This document shows positions 18,961-26,894 of a stretch of DNA of 64,000 bases, in pieces (the first letter of the stretch is position 1; every line of letters begins with the position of its first letter). The stretch is from assembly GCF_008365405.1 (NCBI RefSeq), contig NZ_QOKV01000010.1:1-64000 (forward strand), read 5' to 3'. Source of the DNA: Azospirillum brasilense (GTDB lineage Bacteria > Pseudomonadota > Alphaproteobacteria > Azospirillales > Azospirillaceae). Made by a program: the position numbers and the translations under genes. The notes beneath the pieces were generated by a model. The model was not told the DNA's origin, searched no databases, and saw only the letters and a list, made by a program, of their open reading frames with translations.

Positions 18961-20502
18961 TCACGTCCCGTCCGGTATCCCGTACTTCCGCAGCTTGTTC
19001 GCGATCATCGTGTGCGAGGTGTGGAGGCGGGCGGCCAGCTTGCGGCTGGACGGGTAGCGCGGGTAGAGGCGGCGGAGCAGGCCGCGCTCGAACGCCGCCG
19101 CGGCCTCGTTCCAGCTCGACGGCTCGGCGGTCTCGCCGCCGGTTTCGGCGTCCATGCGCGCGCCGGCCAGTTCCAGGTCGGCGGCGTCGAGATAGGCGCC
19201 GTCGCTCATCGTCACGGCGCGGAAGATGACGTTTTCCAACTGGCGGACGTTGCCCGGCCAGGGGTTGGCGAGCAGGGCGGCGCTGGCCGCCACGGTCAGC
19301 CGGCAGGGCGGGCGGCGGGCCTGGGCGCAGGCGCGGGCGATGAAGTGCCGGGCGAGCAGAAGGATGTCGTCGCCGCGCTCGCGCAGCGCCGGGACCTGGA
19401 GCGACAGCACGTTCAGCCTGTAGAACAGGTCCTCGCGGAAGCTGTGCTCGGCGACCATGGCGTCGAGGTCGCGGTGAGTGGCGCTGACCACCCGCACATC
19501 CACCGTCTGCTCGCGGTCGCCGCCGACGCGGCGGAAGCGCCCGTCGTTGAGGAAGCGCAACAGCTTGGCCTGGAGATAGGGCGACATCTCCCCGATCTCG
19601 TCGAGGAAGACGGTGCCGCCGTGGGCAAGCTCCAGCAGGCCGGGCTTGCCGCCGCGCTGCGCCCCGGTGAAAGAGCCGGGGGCGTAGCCGAACAGCTCGC
19701 TCTCCGCCAGATTCTCCGGCACGGCGGCGCAATTCAGCGCCAGGAAGGGCTTGTCGCGGCGCGGGCTGGCGCGGTGGCAGGCGTGGGCGATCAGTTCCTT
19801 GCCGGTGCCCGTCTCGCCCAGGATCAGCAGCGGCGCGTCCACCGCCGCGACCCGCGCTGCCCGCGCCTTCAGCGCGCGGACCGGGGCGGACTCGCCGAGG
19901 ATGCGGTCGAAGCCGCCCTCATCGAAATTTTGCAGCGCGTTCAGCCTTTCCCCCAGCCGGCTCGGCGCGAAGAGGGTGACCACGCCGCCGGCGGAACGCC
20001 CGTCCTCCACGATGGGGGTGGCGTCGAGCAGGAAGGGCTGGCCGTTCAACGTGACCTCCTGCCCGGCGGCGAGGCGGAAACCACTGTCCACCAGCAGGTC
20101 GGACAGCTCGGCATCGCCGAACAGCCGTCCGAAATCGGCGCCGGTCAGGGCGGCCTCGCTGCGTCCGGCGACCGTCGCCGCGGCGGCGTTCGCCACCACG
20201 ATGCGGCCCGCGCGGTCCACCGCCAGAACCGGATCGGGCAGGGCAGCCAGCAGCGCGTCCAGATGCAGCCGCCGCCGGGTGCCCGGAAGGATGTCGATGG
20301 GGGTGACGGACTGCACCCCCAGCACGGCGCGCAGCGCGGAATCGAGCGCGCCGAAGCCCGGCACGTCCAATTCCGGCGCGTCGATGTGGATGTGCGGCGG
20401 GTCCACCTCCACCGCCACGACGTTCAGGCGCCGCTTGGCGAGCACGGCGAGGATCTCATGGGCGATGCCGACCCGGTCGGCGAACAGGACGTCGATGCGC
20501 AT
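18961..20502 (-). CDS. TyrR/PhhR-like aromatic amino acid sensing regulator
   Basis: The 513-residue protein has the exact length and layout of TyrR/PhhR: an N-terminal ACT domain (about 1-75), a PAS domain (about 78-185), an AAA+ domain (about 200-435) with Walker A GETGTGKE (229-236) and [11 protein letters not shown], and a Fis-like HTH at the C terminus ([21 protein letters not shown]). The sigma-54 contact loop is GSFTGA (276-281), close to the canonical GAFTGA, so unlike E. coli TyrR it may activate sigma-54 promoters. It is divergent from dadA, whose upstream DNA contains a sigma-54-like -24/-12 element and a TyrR-box-like site. ATG 20502 starts the ACT domain directly. Confidence 0.9.
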   Translation of the reverse strand: MRIDVLFADRVGIAHEILAVLAKRRLNVVAVEVDPPHIHIDAPELDVPGFGALDSALRAVLGVQSVTPIDILPGTRRRLHLDALLAALPDPVLAVDRAGRIVVANAAAATVAGRSEAALTGADFGRLFGDAELSDLLVDSGFRLAAGQEVTLNGQPFLLDATPIVEDGRSAGGVVTLFAPSRLGERLNALQNFDEGGFDRILGESAPVRALKARAARVAAVDAPLLILGETGTGKELIAHACHRASPRRDKPFLALNCAAVPENLAESELFGYAPGSFTGAQRGGKPGLLELAHGGTVFLDEIGEMSPYLQAKLLRFLNDGRFRRVGGDREQTVDVRVVSATHRDLDAMVAEHSFREDLFYRLNVLSLQVPALRERGDDILLLARHFIARACAQARRPPCRLTVAASAALLANPWPGNVRQLENVIFRAVTMSDGAYLDAADLELAGARMDAETGGETAEPSSWNEAAAAFERGLLRRLYPRYPSSRKLAARLHTSHTMIANKLRKYGIPDGT

Positions 20503-20562
20503 GGCTTTCCCCGGTGGAGGAGGAATTGTACCACGATGGGCGCGTCCGTAAACATCTGTATA

Positions 20563-20586
20563 CACCGTAACGTTTTTTGTACGGTG
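20563..20586. promoter_or_regulatory. Inverted repeat CACCGTA-N10-TACGGTG
   Basis: A perfect 7-bp inverted repeat (20563-20569 and 20580-20586) with a T-rich centre, in the divergent region between the TyrR-like gene and dadA, 61 bp from the regulator start. It is a possible operator or promoter element; the binding protein is unknown. Confidence 0.35.
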
Positions 20587-20647
20587 ATGGCAAACTGCTG
20601 TTTTACATCAATTTATCAGGGGAGCAGGAAGCGCTTTCCGACCGCAG

Positions 20648-20665
20648 TGTAACGATTCATGTACA
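20648..20665. promoter_or_regulatory. TyrR-box-like site upstream of dadA
   Basis: TGTAAC-GATTCA-TGTACA matches the TyrR consensus TGTAAA-N6-TTTACA at ten of twelve defined positions and has the required spacing. It lies about 55 bp upstream of the -24 element before dadA, the usual distance for an enhancer-type activator site. Confidence 0.5.
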
Positions 20666-20717
20666 GCGTTGTCCGGCACCCGACCGTCCGCTCCAGCGTT
20701 TCCGCGGCTTCCGGCAC

Positions 20718-20735
20718 TTGGCATCGCGTTTGCGA
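20718..20735 (+). promoter_or_regulatory. Sigma-54-type promoter (-24/-12) for dadA
   Basis: TTGGCATC-GCGT-TTGCGA contains the invariant GG (20720-20721) and GC (20732-20733) exactly ten bases apart and fits YTGGCACG-N4-TTGCW with two deviations. Transcription would start near 20745, about 30 bp before the dadA start. A sigma-54 activator with a GSFTGA loop is encoded divergently. Confidence 0.55.
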
Positions 20736-20774
20736 ATGGGATGCGAACAAATCCGTGATCTCGGGAGTCTTCAC

Positions 20775-22085
20775 ATGCGCGTCATCGTCCTCGGCAGCGG
20801 CGTCATCGGCGTTTCCACCGCCTATTTCCTGGCGAAGGCCGGGCACGAGGTCACGGTGGTGGATCGGCAGCCCGGTCCGGCGCTGGAGACCAGCTACGCC
20901 AACGCGGGCGAGGTGTCGCCGGGCTACTCCGCGCCCTGGGCGGCGCCGGGCCTGATGGCGAAGGCGGTGAAGTGGATGCTGATGAAGCACTCCCCGCTGG
21001 TGATCCGGCCGAAGCTCGACCCGGCGATGTGGTCCTGGTGCCTGAAGCTGCTGGCCAACGCCAACGAGCGTTCCTACGAGATCAACAAGGGCCGCATGGT
21101 CCGGCTGGCCGAATACAGCCGCGACTGCCTGCGCGTTCTGCGCGACGAGACCGGCATCCGCTACGACGAGCGCGCCAAGGGCACGCTCCAGCTCTTCCGT
21201 ACCCAAAAGCAGGTGGACGCCGCCGCCACCGACATGGCCGTCCTCGATCGCTTCAAGGTCCCCTACAGCCTGCTGGACGTCGAGGGCTGCGCGGCCGTCG
21301 AGCCGGCGCTGCGGCTGGTCAAGGAGAAGATCGTCGGTGGCCTGCTGCTGCCCGGCGACGAGACGGGCGACTGCTTCCGCTTCACCAACGCGCTGGCCGC
21401 GCTGGCGACGGAGCTTGGGGTGGAGTTCCGCTACAACACCGGCATCCGCAAGCTGGAGAGCGACGGGCGCCGCGTCACCGGCGTGGTCACCGACGCCGGC
21501 ACGCTGACCGCCGATGCTTACGTCGTCGCCATGGGCAGCTACTCCCCGACGCTGGTGAAGCCGTTCGGTCTGGACCTACCGGTCTATCCGGTGAAGGGCT
21601 ATTCGCTGACCCTGCCCATCGTCGATCCGGCGGGCGCCCCGGAATCCACGGTGATGGACGAAACGCACAAGATCGCGGTGACCCGCCTCGGCGACCGCAT
21701 CCGCGTCGGCGGCACGGCGGAGCTGACCGGCTTCGACCTGACGCTGCGTCCGGGCCGCCGCGGTCCGCTCGACCATGTGGTCGGCGACCTCTTCCCGACG
21801 GGCGGTGACCTGTCGAAGGCGGAGTTCTGGACCGGACTGCGCCCGAACACGCCGGACGGCACGCCCATTGTCGGTCCGACCCCTGTGCGCAACCTGTTCC
21901 TCAACACCGGCCACGGCACGCTCGGCTGGACGATGGCCGCCGGCTCGGGCCGGGTGGTCGCCGACGTGGTCGGCGGGCGTCGGACGGAGATCGACATGGA
22001 CGGGCTGACGGTGGCCCGCTACGGCCGTTCTGCTGCTGCGGCCAGCCGCCCGACGGTCGGCGGCGTGGCCCGCCCTACGGCCTGA
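20775..22085 (+). CDS. dadA: D-amino acid dehydrogenase (small subunit)
   Basis: An FAD-dependent membrane-associated dehydrogenase that oxidises D-amino acids (classically D-alanine) to 2-oxo acids and passes electrons to quinone. The 436-residue protein starts with the FAD-binding [19 protein letters not shown] and has [19 protein letters not shown] and the C-terminal [14 protein letters not shown] plus [16 protein letters not shown] blocks diagnostic of DadA. ATG 20775 has GGGAG at eight bases. Upstream it has a sigma-54-like promoter and a TyrR-box-like site, pointing to control by the divergent TyrR/PhhR-like protein. No alr/dadX racemase is adjacent. Confidence 0.95.
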   Translation: MRVIVLGSGVIGVSTAYFLAKAGHEVTVVDRQPGPALETSYANAGEVSPGYSAPWAAPGLMAKAVKWMLMKHSPLVIRPKLDPAMWSWCLKLLANANERSYEINKGRMVRLAEYSRDCLRVLRDETGIRYDERAKGTLQLFRTQKQVDAAATDMAVLDRFKVPYSLLDVEGCAAVEPALRLVKEKIVGGLLLPGDETGDCFRFTNALAALATELGVEFRYNTGIRKLESDGRRVTGVVTDAGTLTADAYVVAMGSYSPTLVKPFGLDLPVYPVKGYSLTLPIVDPAGAPESTVMDETHKIAVTRLGDRIRVGGTAELTGFDLTLRPGRRGPLDHVVGDLFPTGGDLSKAEFWTGLRPNTPDGTPIVGPTPVRNLFLNTGHGTLGWTMAAGSGRVVADVVGGRRTEIDMDGLTVARYGRSAAAASRPTVGGVARPTA

Positions 22086-22090
22086 CGGGC

Positions 22091-22840
22091 CTATTCCCGA
22101 CGCGCCTGGGCCCCCTGGTTCAGGCGCGCGGTGTTGAATTCCTTCATGCGTGCCGCGTCGAACGAGCCGAGCGCCTTCACCTGATCCGGCGTCGCCTGCA
22201 ATGTGACGGAGGTCAGGCCCGGCTCCAGCGCCGCCGCTTTCCAGGCGATGGCGTAGGGGCCTTCGCCCTCCGGTTCGGGCGTCACCACGACGGCCTTGAG
22301 CGCGCCGTTGCGGTCGAACACCAGATCCTCCACCGTGCCGAAGAAGCCGGCTTCCGTCGCCCCGCCCTCCGTGTTGGCCGGTTGGCCGAGCAGGGCGGAG
22401 ACGCGCCAGTCGCCGGGCCGGCTGGCCGCCTGCTGCTGGCGGCGGATCAGGTCCAGCGTGTCGGGGCCGGTGACCGGATAGGCCAGGACTCCGTCCACCG
22501 ATCCGGGCATGAGCTGGTGCCAGGGCACGGTGAAGCGCGCCTCGCCGACGTCGAGCATGCCGCTCGCCTCGATCACCGCGCTTTCCAGCCGCCCGTCCGG
22601 GCCGACGACGAGATCCACCACCTGCCCAAGCTCCTCGCCGAGCAGCCCCTCGACGTCCGTCCCGACGATCACGCCGGCCCGCCAGCCCTGGTAGAGCCGG
22701 GGATAGGATGCCTCCGCGGTCCGCACCGTTTCGGCGGACTGGGAAGGTTGTGCCTGGACAGGTTGAGGAACGCCCAGAGTCAGGGATGTGGCGATGGCGA
22801 ACGCGGCGAGGATGCCCGCCGAAGTGCCGCTGTAACGCAT
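22091..22840 (-). CDS. Secreted PRC-barrel domain protein (two barrels)
   Basis: A 249-residue protein with an N-terminal signal peptide (about residues 1-30, ending PVQAQ). It has two PRC-barrel-like repeats, one around GTDVEGLLGEELGQVVDLVVGPDGRLESAVIEA with FTVPWHQL, and one around GFFGTVEDLVFDRNGALKAVVV. PRC barrels are binding folds; secreted versions are common in Azospirillum and rhizobia and their function is unknown. It is divergent from the PfpI gene and is convergent with dadA. A relative with one barrel is encoded at 35518-36402. Confidence 0.82.
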   Translation of the reverse strand: MRYSGTSAGILAAFAIATSLTLGVPQPVQAQPSQSAETVRTAEASYPRLYQGWRAGVIVGTDVEGLLGEELGQVVDLVVGPDGRLESAVIEASGMLDVGEARFTVPWHQLMPGSVDGVLAYPVTGPDTLDLIRRQQQAASRPGDWRVSALLGQPANTEGGATEAGFFGTVEDLVFDRNGALKAVVVTPEPEGEGPYAIAWKAAALEPGLTSVTLQATPDQVKALGSFDAARMKEFNTARLNQGAQARRE

Positions 22841-22954
22841 GGGTCTGTGCTCCCGATTGTGACGCGCGGTCCGTCAAAGGGAACATGGGGGGGGCGCGGC
22901 GGTTCCGGAGGGAACTCCCCAGAGGTACGCCGGTTGCTGACCGGACAGGCCAAC

Positions 22955-22969
22955 CGAGGAGGTGATCCC
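22955..22969 (+). promoter_or_regulatory. Unusually complete Shine-Dalgarno sequence before the PfpI gene
   Basis: CGAGGAGGTGATCCC directly precedes ATG 22970. AGGAGGTGATC is complementary to almost the full 3' tail of 16S rRNA, far stronger than the GGAG-type sites elsewhere in the window, and it fixes the start codon. It suggests high translation of this gene. Confidence 0.8.
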
Positions 22970-23542
22970 ATGGCAGGAAAACTGGAGAAGAAGACCGTCG
23001 CCGTTCTGGCGACCGACGGCTTCGAACAGGTCGAACTGACCGAGCCGGTGAAGGCGCTGCGCAACGAAGGCGCCGAGGTGCGGATCGTGGCGCCCCAGGG
23101 CGGCCAGATTCAGGGCTGGAACCACCACGACAAGGCCGACCGGGTGGACGTGGACGTCACGCTCGATCAGGCGGACCCCGGCACCTTCGACGCTCTGGTG
23201 CTGCCGGGCGGCGTCATCAACCCCGACGCGCTGCGGCTGGAGCCCAAGGCCATCGATTTCGTGCGCAGCTTCGTCCAATCGGGTAAGCCCATCGCCGCGA
23301 TTTGTCACGGCCCCTGGACGCTGATCGACGCGGGCGGCGCCAAGGGCAAGCGCATGACCTCATGGCCATCGTTGAAGGCCGATCTCGGCAACGCCGGGGC
23401 GAACTGGGAAGACAGCGAGGTCGTCACCGACCAGGGTCTGGTGACCTCGCGCAAGCCGGACGATCTGCCGGCCTTCTGCCGCAAGATGGTGGAGGAGTTC
23501 GCCGAAGGCCGCCACGGCTCCCACCGCAGCGCGGCGGAGTGA
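22970..23542 (+). CDS. PfpI/DJ-1-family protein (type 1 glutamine amidotransferase-like)
   Basis: A 190-residue DJ-1/PfpI-fold protein. The nucleophile elbow AAICHGPW holds Cys112-His113, and Glu22 (FEQVELTEP) supplies the conserved acid; the pattern matches bacterial PfpI/YhbO-type proteins, which have been linked to stress resistance, protease or deglycase activity. The start is fixed by an extended Shine-Dalgarno sequence. It is divergent from the secreted PRC protein and convergent with the LuxR-type gene. General-stress function is inferred from the family only. Confidence 0.9.
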   Translation: MAGKLEKKTVAVLATDGFEQVELTEPVKALRNEGAEVRIVAPQGGQIQGWNHHDKADRVDVDVTLDQADPGTFDALVLPGGVINPDALRLEPKAIDFVRSFVQSGKPIAAICHGPWTLIDAGGAKGKRMTSWPSLKADLGNAGANWEDSEVVTDQGLVTSRKPDDLPAFCRKMVEEFAEGRHGSHRSAAE

Positions 23543-23551
23543 AAATGCACC

Positions 23552-23581
23552 GTCCCCTCCCCCTGCGCTGGGAGAGGGGAC
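23552..23581. terminator. GC-rich palindrome between convergent PfpI and LuxR genes
   Basis: GTCCCCTC (23552-23559) and GAGGGGAC (23574-23581) pair perfectly and extend inward with one mismatch. The element lies in the 46-bp gap between convergent genes and resembles the other GC-rich intergenic palindromes here. It likely terminates both transcripts. Confidence 0.55.
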
Positions 23582-23588
23582 AAACTCT

Positions 23589-24251
23589 CTAAACGGACGC
23601 CAGCGGCGACAGGCCGTTCTGGATCGCCCACACCGCGGCTTGCGTGCGGTTCTGGGCGTTGATCTTCCGCATCACGTTCTTGAAATGCATCTTCACGGTC
23701 GATTCCGTGATGTGCAGGTTGCGCGCGATGGCTTTGTTCGACTGCCCGGCGAGAAGGCAGCGCAGGATCTGAACCTCGCGCTTCGACAGTTCGTTGCTGG
23801 CGGGCTGGGCGCGCTCCGGCTGCGGGCGCTCGCTGTTGGCGTTGGCGATCAGCAGACTGGCGACATGGGTCGGATAGACCACCTCGCCCAGCATGACCAG
23901 CTGCAGGGCGCGCAGCAGGGACTCGCTCGACATCGACTTGTTCAGATAGGCGTCGGCGCCCGCCTTCAGCGACAGCGACAGCGTGCGGTCGGCGATGGCG
24001 TCGGCCAGCACCGCGATGCGGGCGCTGGTGGCGGCGCGCAGGCGCTTCACCCCGCCGGCTTCATCGTTCGTCGCTTCCCCCAGGGCCACCACGATCAGGT
24101 CGGGCTGCACACCCTGGGCGATGGCCGCCTCGGCATCCTCCACCGTCGCGGCGTGGTGGCAGACGCGGAAGGGGCCGCCGCTGATGAGCGTTCCCAGCGC
24201 CGCCGAAAACAGCCGATCATGGTCCACGAGCATGACGTTCCAGGTTTTCAT
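23589..24251 (-). CDS. LuxR/NarL-family regulator with degenerate receiver domain
   Basis: A 220-residue protein with a receiver-like domain (about 1-120) and a LuxR HTH (about 150-215: LSKREVQILRCLLAGQSNKAIARNL). The receiver keeps Asp10 and Asp12 of the acidic pocket and Lys105, but the phospho-acceptor position reads DLIVVALGEA, with Ala56 where Asp is expected, and the conserved Ser/Thr is Ala. It therefore should not be phosphorylated by the usual route. ATG 24251 is preceded by GGAGGAG. It is divergent from a second, apparently normal NarL-type regulator across a 353-bp AT-rich gap; no histidine kinase is nearby. Confidence 0.85.
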   Translation of the reverse strand: MKTWNVMLVDHDRLFSAALGTLISGGPFRVCHHAATVEDAEAAIAQGVQPDLIVVALGEATNDEAGGVKRLRAATSARIAVLADAIADRTLSLSLKAGADAYLNKSMSSESLLRALQLVMLGEVVYPTHVASLLIANANSERPQPERAQPASNELSKREVQILRCLLAGQSNKAIARNLHITESTVKMHFKNVMRKINAQNRTQAAVWAIQNGLSPLASV

Positions 24252-24604
24252 CGAGACTCCTCCGTGACGCCACCCGTGACGAGCAGCGCACAACGCCAAT
24301 CGTTGTCCGTTTTCGCCTGGGAAAAGGGAAAAAAACCGTCTTTATTGTATCGAAAAAGCGTGCTTTACGCTGGTTGTCCCGATGATTTATACGGATGGTC
24401 AGGGAGCGGCGCAAGATGCTTGGAAGAAGCTCGATACGAATGAATCATAAATGGCTTCGAAACGATAGAAATTAGCATGGCGCTGCTTCTGCAAAGTCCA
24501 AAAGAGGTACCTTTATACTTTTCCGCTGGACAGAAAGCCGGGCCGGTTTAGGGCATCTTTGTTTTCTAATCCGGTTTCCGGCGGCTTGATGGGGTAGCAA
24601 AGCA
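24252..24604. other. Divergent intergenic region between two LuxR-type regulators
   Basis: This 353-bp gap is markedly AT-richer than the neighbouring genes, for example around 24320-24380 and 24430-24480. It must hold the promoters of both regulators. I see no recognisable operator, RNA gene or ORF of quality. The AT-rich character may reflect regulatory DNA or a region transferred together with the regulators. Confidence 0.5.
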
Positions 24605-25306
24605 ATGGAAGTTCAGCTGCAGACGCGCGGCAAGGAGCGGTCGGTGGCCGGCAGAGCGCAAACGTTTCTAGTGGTGGATGACCACCCCCTGGTGCGGCAC
24701 GGCTTCGCCCTTTCGGTGGGGGAGATCCACCCGGACGCGCAGGTGCTGGAGGCTGGCTCGCTGGACGAGGCGATGGCCATCGCCGACCGTACGCCGGATC
24801 TGACGCTGGTCCTGTTCGACCTCAATCTGGGCGACCGCAGCGGGCGCGACGGGGTGCGCCGCATGGTCGAGGTCCTGGGACGCCGTCCGCTGCTGGTCAT
24901 CTCCGGGTCTGACGAGGTGGCGGACATCGTGGACAGCGTGCGGCTGGGGGCTAGGGGTTACATCCTGAAGACCAGCTCCACCGCGGTGCTGGAACACGCG
25001 ATCTCCTTGGCGCTGACCGGGGAGACCTTCCTGCCGTTGCCGCGCGCCGTCCTGTCCGGCAACGTCGCGGCGGAGGTCGCGCGTCCTTCGGGCCAGATCC
25101 TCGACCGGCTGACCGACCGGCAACGCGACGTTTTCCAGCTTCTGCTGGCCGGCCATTCGAACAAGGAGATCGCGCGGGAACTGGGCGTGCTGGAAGGCAC
25201 CGTGAAGGTTCATGTGCGGGCCATCATGCAGAAGCTGGGCGTGCGCAACCGCACCCAGGTCGCCGTCGTGGCCGCCCGCAGCGGCTGCTTCCCCGAGGAC
25301 ACCTGA
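24605..25306 (+). CDS. NarL/LuxR-family response regulator
   Basis: A 233-residue response regulator with an intact receiver (FLVVDDHPLVRHG with Asp25/Asp26, phospho-acceptor Asp72 in LVLFDLNLG, Ser100 and Lys122) and a C-terminal LuxR-type HTH (LTDRQRDVFQLLLAGHSNKEIARELGVLEGTVKVHV). The first 20 residues are an unusual basic extension; the ribosome-binding site before ATG 24605 is weak and no better start is visible. No kinase gene adjoins it, so its signal is unknown. Its divergent partner is a regulator of the same class with a dead receiver. Confidence 0.88.
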   Translation: MEVQLQTRGKERSVAGRAQTFLVVDDHPLVRHGFALSVGEIHPDAQVLEAGSLDEAMAIADRTPDLTLVLFDLNLGDRSGRDGVRRMVEVLGRRPLLVISGSDEVADIVDSVRLGARGYILKTSSTAVLEHAISLALTGETFLPLPRAVLSGNVAAEVARPSGQILDRLTDRQRDVFQLLLAGHSNKEIARELGVLEGTVKVHVRAIMQKLGVRNRTQVAVVAARSGCFPEDT

Positions 25307-25427
25307 CGCCTTCCGAAGAAGCCGTTTATCCATCCGAACCATGCCTTTATGGCTAGACGGCCGGCCCGCCATTGCGGCCTGCGGAGACTTTCCGGCACTA
25401 TGACGGAAACGCCCGACAGGAGGGACA

Positions 25428-26894
25428 ATGACGGGCTCTGTGCGTTTCGTGCTCGGCGGACGGGTGGTGGAGGTGCGGGACGCCGATCCCACCACCACGG
25501 TGCTGAACTGGCTGCGCGCCAACGGGCGACCCGGTTCCAAGGAAGGCTGCGCCGAAGGGGATTGCGGCGCCTGCACGGTGGTGCTGGGTGACCTTGCCGC
25601 GGACGGGCGCGTGCGTTACCGCGCCGTCAACGCCTGCATCCTCTTCCTGCCGATGATCGACGGCAAGCTGCTGCTGACCGTCGAGGATCTGGCGGGTGAA
25701 GACGGAGACCTGCACCCTGTCCAGGCGGCGATGGTGGACAAGCACGCCTCGCAATGCGGCTTCTGCACCCCGGGGTTCGTGATGGCGCTCTTCGCGCTTC
25801 ATCACGATCGGTGCGCTGCCGATGGGCGTCTGAGCGATGGGGCGATCCACGACGCGCTGGCCGGCAATCTGTGCCGGTGCACCGGCTACCGCCCGATCCT
25901 CGACGCCGCCCGGACCATGGCGGCGGAGCGGACCGACGACCGCTTCGACCGGGCGGAGGAGGGCATCGCCACCCTGCTGCGCTCCATCCAGCGCGACGGG
26001 TCCCTGACCCTGACCCACGGCGCCGCCTGCTTCCACGCGCCGCGGAGCGTCGATGAGCTGGCCGCCCTGTTTGCCGCGCACCCGAACGCCACGCTGGTCG
26101 CCGGGGCGACCGATGTCGGGCTGTGGGTAACCAAGCAGGGGCGCAGCCTGCCCACGCTGATCCACCTCGCCCAGGTGCGGGAGCTTCACCGCATCGAAGA
26201 GGGGGCTGATGCGCTGGCGATCGGCGCGGCGGTGACCTACACCGACCTGCTGCCGGTCCTGGAGCGCCGCCTGCCCGAACTGGCCGCCCTGGTCACCCGC
26301 ATCGGCGCGGCGCAGGTGCGCAACTCGGGAACGCTGGGCGGCAACGTTGCCAACGGTTCGCCCATCGGCGACAGCATGCCGGCCCTGCTGGCGCTGGGCG
26401 CCGCGCTGGTGCTGAACCGGGGCGGCGTGCGGCGGGAGCTGCCGCTGGACCGCTTCTACCACGGCTACCGCAAGAACGACCTGAAGCCGGGCGAGTTCGT
26501 CGAACGCATCCGAATCCCCCTGCCGCACGACGGCCAGCGCTTCGCCACCTGGAAGGTGTCCAAGCGGCGGGACCAGGACATTTCCGCCGTCTGCGCCGCC
26601 TTCCTGCTGACGCTGGACGGGGAGGGGCGGGTGGAGGAGCTGCGCGCCGGCTACGGCGGCATGGCGGCGACCCCGGCCCGCGCCCCGGCGCTGGAGGCGG
26701 TGATGGCCGGTCAGCCCTGGACGGCGGACGCCGTGGCGGCGGCCCTGCCGGCGCTCGACCGCGACTTCCGACCCATGACCGACATGCGGGCCAGCGACCG
26801 CTACCGGGCGCTGGTGGCGAAGAACCTGCTGATGCGCTTTCTTCTTCACACGACCGGGGCCGAGTTGCCCTCCCTGGAGGCCGTGCATGGCTGA
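25428..26894 (+). CDS. xdhA: Xanthine dehydrogenase small subunit (FeS/FAD)
   Basis: The 488-residue small subunit carries both [2Fe-2S] clusters (Cys41, Cys46, Cys49, Cys70; and Cys110, Cys113, Cys149, Cys151) followed by the FAD-binding domain (about 190-370, with LVAGATDVGLWV and GTLGGNVANGSPIGDSMP) and the CO-dehydrogenase-flavoprotein C-terminal domain. It transfers electrons from the molybdenum site of XdhB to NAD+. A strong AGGAGGG precedes ATG 25428. The stop overlaps the xdhB start by 8 bp, which implies translational coupling. This is the first gene of a run that continues into the urease genes. Confidence 0.96.
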   Translation: MTGSVRFVLGGRVVEVRDADPTTTVLNWLRANGRPGSKEGCAEGDCGACTVVLGDLAADGRVRYRAVNACILFLPMIDGKLLLTVEDLAGEDGDLHPVQAAMVDKHASQCGFCTPGFVMALFALHHDRCAADGRLSDGAIHDALAGNLCRCTGYRPILDAARTMAAERTDDRFDRAEEGIATLLRSIQRDGSLTLTHGAACFHAPRSVDELAALFAAHPNATLVAGATDVGLWVTKQGRSLPTLIHLAQVRELHRIEEGADALAIGAAVTYTDLLPVLERRLPELAALVTRIGAAQVRNSGTLGGNVANGSPIGDSMPALLALGAALVLNRGGVRRELPLDRFYHGYRKNDLKPGEFVERIRIPLPHDGQRFATWKVSKRRDQDISAVCAAFLLTLDGEGRVEELRAGYGGMAATPARAPALEAVMAGQPWTADAVAAALPALDRDFRPMTDMRASDRYRALVAKNLLMRFLLHTTGAELPSLEAVHG

